A program made the translations under genes and the position numbers. A DNA stretch of 10,271 bases from Verrucomicrobiota bacterium (lineage in GTDB: Bacteria; Verrucomicrobiota; Kiritimatiellia; JAAZAB01), in contig JAHIMN010000126.1 of NCBI GenBank assembly GCA_018896395.1, positions 1 through 10,271 on the forward strand, in the 5' to 3' direction. Position 1 is the stretch's first letter; the number at the start of each line of letters is the position of its first letter. The notes under the pieces are model-generated. The model did not search any database, had not been told where the DNA came from, and was given only the letters and a program-made list of their open reading frames with translations. Below, piece after piece: positions 6,931-10,271 of the stretch.

Positions 6931-7310
6931 TATTTCTTTGCATGAAAGACACCTCGCAAATGTTTGCCGAAAAGTCCAAAACGGGCTTCATCCTACCCTG
7001 ACCGGCTGATTTCACAAGCAAATAACAGGGGCCTGTCCATTATATTGCGCGTCCGGCATTACGGTTGCGCTTGCGTTCCCATCCGTTTTGCGATAGAAAA
7101 AGACGGCATGGTTCAACGGTTCACGGTTCAACGGTTCACGGTTCAACGGTTTACGGTTCAACGGTTCACGGTTTGGAGGTTCGACAGAAAAATCGACTCG
7201 TCCGGGTGACTTGTCCGCCATCTTGTCCGGCATAGCTTGATCGGCCAAGTGGGGCAACCGTTGAACCGTGAACCACTGAACCTTGAACCATGCCATAAGA
7301 TGGATTCCAT
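6931..7310. other. Divergent intergenic region between the glycosidase-like gene and cstA
   Basis: This 380-bp gap must hold promoters for both divergent genes, but I see no strong consensus. 6931-7104 is unique sequence with no clear structure. 7105-7294 is element B. The 16 bases between the end of element B and the cstA ATG contain only a weak purine stretch, so element B would lie in the cstA leader if transcription starts before it. Confidence 0.6.
7105..7294. repeat. Element B: 15-bp-unit inverted-repeat element before cstA
   Basis: The 190-bp element begins GGCATGGTTCAA (7105-7116) and ends with its exact reverse complement (7283-7294). The left arm has four tandem copies of GGTTCAACGGTTCAC (7110-7124, 7125-7139, 7140-7154 with one change, 7155-7169), each a pair of 8- and 7-bp subunits. 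The right arm (about 7255-7294) has five units of the reverse-complement GAACC type. The spacer contains three further approximately 12-bp repeats: CTCGTCCGGGTG (7197), CTTGTCCGCCAT (7210) and CTTGTCCGGCAT (7222). The arms could fold into a long imperfect hairpin. Confidence 0.9.
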
Positions 7311-8963
7311 ATGCTGACAATTATTTTCATCGGCGCGTTGCTTGTTTTTGTGGCCGCCTATTTTATTTACGGCCGGTTTCTGGATCGCCGCTTTGACGTG
7401 GACGACAAGCGTCCGACGCCCAGCCACACGGATTACGACGGTATTGACTGGGTGAGCGCGCAACCCGCCGTCCTGTTCGGCCATCATTTTTCGTCCATCG
7501 CCGGGGCCGGGCCAATCGTCGGCCCGATCATTGCCGCGCTGGCCTTTGGTTGGGGTCCCACCCTGATTTGGATCCTGATCGGGGCCATTTTTATCGGCGG
7601 CGTTCAGGACTTTTCCGCCCTGATCGCCTCCATCCGCCACGGGGGTCGCTCCATTGCGCAGATCGCGCGCGAATTTATGTCGCCGCTGGCTTTCCGCCTG
7701 TTGCTATTGTTCATCTGGCTGACGCTGGTCTATGTGTTGACGGTCTTCACGGACCTGACCGCGGCTACCTTTGTCGAGGACGGCGGGGTGGCCACTTCAT
7801 CGCTGTTGTTCATAGCACTGGCGATCGGATTTGGCCTGTGTATCTATCGCCTGAAAATGCGCATCTGGCAGGTCTCGCTTATTTTCGTGCCATTGGTTTT
7901 TTTGACGGTCTGGGTCGGCCAAGCGTTCCCTATTTTGCCCGCATGGCTTAACAACACCCTGGGATGTGATCCCAAGAAAGCATGGTGCCTGTTACTCATC
8001 GTGTATTGCTTTGTAGCCTCTACGGCGCCGGTCTGGATTCTGTTACAGCCCCGCGATTATCTCTCCTCTTACCTGTTGTATTTCTCGGTACTGGGCGGGT
8101 TCCTGGGCATCCTCTTCGGCGGGTTTGCCATTCAGTATCCGGCGTTCAAGGCCTGGCACGACCCGCAGTTGGGGATGCTGTTCCCGATCCTGTTTATCAC
8201 CATCGCCTGCGGGGCCTGTTCAGGGTTTCACTCGCTGGTGTCATCCGGCACCACGTCCAAGCAGTTGAACAAGGAAACAGACGCGCGTAAAATCGGCTAT
8301 GGCGCCATGCTGGTGGAGGGCCTGGTCGGGGTTATGGGCCTGATTGTGGTGGCCATGCTGCCGTTGACGAGCCCGCTCACGAGCCAGGCGCCCCTGACAA
8401 TCTATGGCAACGGCATGGCCCGTTTTCTCGGCGTGTTCGGCATCCCGGCCAGGATCGGATTTTCATTCGGGCTCCTGGCGCTCTCCGCGTTTATTCTCAC
8501 GACTCTCGATACGGCCACCCGGCTGGGCCGTTATATCTTTGAGGAATTTTTGGGCCTCAAAGGTCCCTACGTGCGTTATTTGGCCACACTCCTGACGCTG
8601 GCTCTGCCGACGCTGTTTGTGCTGGTTACGCTTAAGGATGCCGCCGGCAACCCGATCTCCGCCTGGAAAGCGATCTGGCCGGTCTTTGGCGCCACCAACC
8701 AGATGCTGGCCGGACTGGCCCTGCTGGTAATCCTGGTCTGGCTGAAAAAAATCGGCAAACCGATTCTGTTCATTCTCGGGCCCATGATCTTCATGCTCGG
8801 CATGACCGTCTGGGCGCTGGTCATGCTGATCGGCCAATACCGCTTGTCATTGATCGGGATTATTGCCATGCTGTTGTTCGTGCTGGCCCTGCTGTTGATC
8901 GTGGAAGCCGCGCGAACGCTGAAGACCAAACCGGTGGAGGAATGTCGAGGAGTAAGGGAGTAA
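7311..8963 (+). CDS. cstA: CstA-family carbon-starvation transporter
   Basis: A 550-residue polytopic inner-membrane protein of the CstA/BtsT family, proton-coupled importers of peptides or pyruvate induced when carbon is scarce. The family signatures are clear: FGHHFSSIAGAGPIVGP at 56-72, GGVQDF at 96-101, and later the conserved SSGTTSKQLNKETDARKIGY. Hydrophobic membrane segments run through the whole length, beginning at residues 2-20. It is shorter than E. coli CstA (about 700 residues) and fits the short form common in anaerobes. The ribosome site is weak (GATGGA near the ATG) and lies directly after element B, so the hairpin could affect translation. The last codons and the TAA stop (8961-8963) lie inside the first units of element C, so the C-terminal residues RGVRE are repeat-derived. 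Which substrate it carries cannot be read from the sequence. Confidence 0.94.
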   Translation: MLTIIFIGALLVFVAAYFIYGRFLDRRFDVDDKRPTPSHTDYDGIDWVSAQPAVLFGHHFSSIAGAGPIVGPIIAALAFGWGPTLIWILIGAIFIGGVQDFSALIASIRHGGRSIAQIAREFMSPLAFRLLLLFIWLTLVYVLTVFTDLTAATFVEDGGVATSSLLFIALAIGFGLCIYRLKMRIWQVSLIFVPLVFLTVWVGQAFPILPAWLNNTLGCDPKKAWCLLLIVYCFVASTAPVWILLQPRDYLSSYLLYFSVLGGFLGILFGGFAIQYPAFKAWHDPQLGMLFPILFITIACGACSGFHSLVSSGTTSKQLNKETDARKIGYGAMLVEGLVGVMGLIVVAMLPLTSPLTSQAPLTIYGNGMARFLGVFGIPARIGFSFGLLALSAFILTTLDTATRLGRYIFEEFLGLKGPYVRYLATLLTLALPTLFVLVTLKDAAGNPISAWKAIWPVFGATNQMLAGLALLVILVWLKKIGKPILFILGPMIFMLGMTVWALVMLIGQYRLSLIGIIAMLLFVLALLLIVEAARTLKTKPVEECRGVRE

Positions 8964-9044
8964 GGGTGTATGGGAGTGTGGGTGTACGGGTGTGCGGAGA
9001 CAACTCTTTACTCCCACACTCCCCTACGCCCCTACACCCATACC
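8948..9044. repeat. Element C: 8-bp-unit inverted repeat between cstA and kdsD
   Basis: The left arm has six 8-bp units in register: AGGAGTAA, GGGAGTAA, GGGTGTAT, GGGAGTGT, GGGTGTAC and GGGTGTGC (8948-8995). The right arm has reverse-complement-type units TACTCCCA, CACTCCCC, TACGCCCC and TACACCCA plus TACC (9009-9044). The spacer is only about 13 bp. It starts inside cstA, supplies its stop codon, and ends five bases before the kdsD ribosome site, so it occupies almost the entire gap. There is no U tract, so it is not a standard intrinsic terminator; read-through from cstA to kdsD is possible. Confidence 0.9.
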
Positions 9045-9049
9045 AATAT

Positions 9050-9054
9050 AGGAG
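9050..9054 (+). promoter_or_regulatory. Ribosome-binding site of kdsD
   Basis: AGGAG with a 6-nt spacer to the ATG at 9061. It lies just outside the right arm of element C and would remain free if that hairpin forms. Confidence 0.8.
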
Positions 9055-9060
9055 CTCATC

Positions 9061-10035
9061 ATGAAAATGGTTAAACGGGCCCGGGAAATTCTGGACATCG
9101 AAATCAAGGAACTGCAACGCGTCCGCGCGCAACTCGGCAAAGACTTTTCGCGCGCCGTGCAGATTATCCTGAACGGCTTGGACCGGGACGGCAAGATCGT
9201 GGTCGCCGGCGTGGGCAAGAGTTTTCACATCGGCCAGAAGATTGCCGCCACGCTGTCCAGCACCGGCTCGCCCAGCGTGACCCTGCATCCCTCGCAGGCC
9301 ATGCATGGGGATATCGGCATCCTCGGAGGCCACGACGTCCTGCTGGCCTTAAGCCACAGCGGGGAGTCCGCCGAGATCCTTGAAATCCTGCCGGTCGTCA
9401 AACGTTTGGGCGCGACGATCGTGGCCATGACCGGCGTGGCCGCAAGCGCGCTGGCCCGGGCCAGTGACGAAGTCATCCTGATCCCCGTCCGCCGCGAAGC
9501 CTGCCCCTTCAATATGGCGCCGACCGCCAGCACGACCGCCATGCTGGCCGTGGGCGACGCGCTGGCCATCGTGCTCCTGGAGGCGCGCGGGTTCCGCAAG
9601 GAGGATTTCGCCAAGCTCCATCCCGGCGGCGCCATCGGGCGGACCCTGCTCATGCGCGTGGCCGACATCATGCGCAAGGATAAACGCCTGGCGCGCATCG
9701 GCACGCACGCCAAAGTCAAGGATGCGATTCTCGCCATGACCAGCGCCCGCGCGGGTGCGGTCGGCATCGTGGACAAGGACGGTAAACTGGCCGGTATTTT
9801 CACGGATGGCGACCTGCGCCGGCTTATCATCCAGCAGCGCGGGGCAATCGCCAACCTGCCCATCCGTGCCGTAATGACCCGTTCGCCCATCACCGTCCGG
9901 ACGGAGGACCTGGCCGTCGAAGTGCTGAAAATCTTTGAGGAACATACCATTGACGACCTGCTCGTGGTGGACGGCAAACGCCGCCTCGTCGGCATGGTAG
10001 ATATCCAGGATCTGCCGAAGTTCAAGATTATGTAG
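9061..10035 (+). CDS. kdsD: D-arabinose-5-phosphate isomerase (KdsD/KpsF/GutQ family)
   Basis: A 324-residue cytoplasmic isomerase that interconverts ribulose-5-phosphate and arabinose-5-phosphate, the first step of Kdo synthesis for lipopolysaccharide. The SIS domain spans about 35-190, with VVAGVGKS (47-54), SHSGESAEI (98-106), and the ACPFNMAPTASTTA stretch (147-160) before HPGGAIGR (187-194). Two CBS domains follow at about 203-260 and 268-322, normal for the full-length family. Lys53, Glu105, Glu146 and His187 line up with the four active-site residues I recall for E. coli KdsD (Lys59, Glu111, Glu152, His193) with a constant offset of six, so the enzyme should be active. It lies downstream of cstA on the same strand, separated only by element C. 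Full-length KpsF and GutQ paralogues share this architecture, so the exact symbol is less certain than the activity. Confidence 0.95.
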   Translation: MKMVKRAREILDIEIKELQRVRAQLGKDFSRAVQIILNGLDRDGKIVVAGVGKSFHIGQKIAATLSSTGSPSVTLHPSQAMHGDIGILGGHDVLLALSHSGESAEILEILPVVKRLGATIVAMTGVAASALARASDEVILIPVRREACPFNMAPTASTTAMLAVGDALAIVLLEARGFRKEDFAKLHPGGAIGRTLLMRVADIMRKDKRLARIGTHAKVKDAILAMTSARAGAVGIVDKDGKLAGIFTDGDLRRLIIQQRGAIANLPIRAVMTRSPITVRTEDLAVEVLKIFEEHTIDDLLVVDGKRRLVGMVDIQDLPKFKIM

Positions 10036-10044
10036 TTTGAACGT

Positions 10045-10271
10045 GACTACGCAGGTGTTCAGTGTTCGGTGTTCAGTATATGGCTCGCCATACTCGCAGA
10101 CTACCTCAGCGCCGGCCAACAACGTTTTCCCCGATTTATGATTTTCGATTTCCGATTTCTGATTTAAAATCCGCAATCCGCAATCCAAAATCAGCAATTC
10201 CTGTTGCCTCCTTGTTCATCGGTCCTGCTCCACCGAACTCCGAACCCCGAACACTGAACACCTGCGTAGTC
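10045..10271. repeat. Element D: nested heptad inverted-repeat element after kdsD
   Basis: The first 23 bases (10045-10067) are the exact reverse complement of the last 23 bases of the window (10249-10271), beginning GACTACGCAGGTG. Inside the left arm are heptads GTGTTCA, GTGTTCG, GTGTTCA (10055-10075). The right arm has CCGAACT, CCGAACC, CCGAACA, CTGAACA (10233-10260). The spacer holds a second heptad structure at 10133-10202. The element begins 9 bp after the kdsD stop and may continue beyond the window edge. No U tract is visible within it. Confidence 0.9.
10133..10202. repeat. Ten consecutive heptads inside element D
   Basis: Five GATTT-type heptads (GATTTAT, GATTTTC, GATTTCC, GATTTCT, GATTTAA; 10133-10167) pass directly, without loss of the 7-bp register, into AATCC-type heptads (AATCCGC, AATCCGC, AATCCAA, AATCAGC, AATTCCT; 10168-10202). 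GATT and AATC are complementary, so this is an inverted repeat with no spacer. It is unrelated in sequence to the outer GTGTTC/GAACAC arms that surround it. Confidence 0.85.

Noticed and set aside
6990..7017. Minus-strand promoter for the glycosidase-like gene (TTGTGA, 16 bp, TAGGAT)
   Set aside because: Only partial agreement with a sigma-70 consensus; a match this weak is expected by chance in a 380-bp gap.
7110..7169. CRISPR array
   Set aside because: The units are contiguous without unique spacers and are far too short; no cas gene is present. The same applies to the other arrays.
6964..7209. Plus-strand open frame with a repeating VQRFT peptide
   Set aside because: The peptide is the direct translation of the 15-bp units of element B; it has no ribosome site and no family resemblance.
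7105..7294. Insertion sequence
   Set aside because: The ends are inverted repeats, but there is no transposase and no target-site duplication that I can see, so only a repeat is called.
7012..7640. Minus-strand open frames across element B and the start of cstA
   Set aside because: They are shadows of the repeat and of the well-supported cstA reading frame.
9225..10197. Long minus-strand open frames opposite kdsD
   Set aside because: They are antisense shadows in GC-rich DNA; the plus-strand product has all the expected active-site residues.

Overview
The window looks like chromosomal DNA from a Gram-negative, probably uncultured anaerobe of fairly high GC content. Gram-negative is inferred from a complete Kdo-pathway arabinose-5-phosphate isomerase. 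A free-standing methyltransferase corrinoid protein beside an AraC regulator, a large glycosidase-like protein, and intergenic arrays of short inverted units together suggest the PVC side of the tree (Kiritimatiellota or Lentisphaerota, with Omnitrophota an alternative). That placement is inference only; no rRNA or marker gene is present.

Layout. The last 15 codons of a plus-strand gene (1-48, possibly a Fis-type HTH tail) are followed by a short GAAC repeat and a strong terminator that serves the minus-strand corrinoid-protein gene (280-918). Divergent from it is an AraC-family regulator with a PocR-like sensor (1092-2369), followed by two hairpin terminators. Next come a medium-chain zinc alcohol dehydrogenase (2666-3703, plus) and a NIF3-family protein (3681-4526, minus), which overlap tail to tail. 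A 732-residue glycosidase-like protein (4732-6930) is also on the minus strand. A 380-bp divergent gap leads to cstA (7311-8963) and then kdsD/kpsF (9061-10035), both on the plus strand. The window closes inside a repeat element.

How the genes relate. The corrinoid protein and the AraC regulator probably form a regulated one-carbon (methyl transfer) unit, but the partner methyltransferases are not here. The dehydrogenase and glycosidase-like genes suggest carbohydrate use. CstA would import peptides or pyruvate during carbon limitation. KdsD feeds lipopolysaccharide Kdo synthesis. The window otherwise looks like a mixed housekeeping/catabolic region rather than a defence or mobile island.

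The most unusual content is between the genes. Four gaps hold an array of 7-, 8-, 9- or 15-bp units, a spacer, and an array of reverse-complement units; a fifth gap holds a single such arm. Each element has its own unit sequence and unit length but the same architecture. One supplies the stop codon of cstA and fills the gap up to the kdsD ribosome-binding site. Another has A7/T7 flanks like a bidirectional terminator. A third nests ten consecutive in-phase heptads inside a 23-bp perfect terminal inverted repeat. This shared design is the main candidate for something undescribed.
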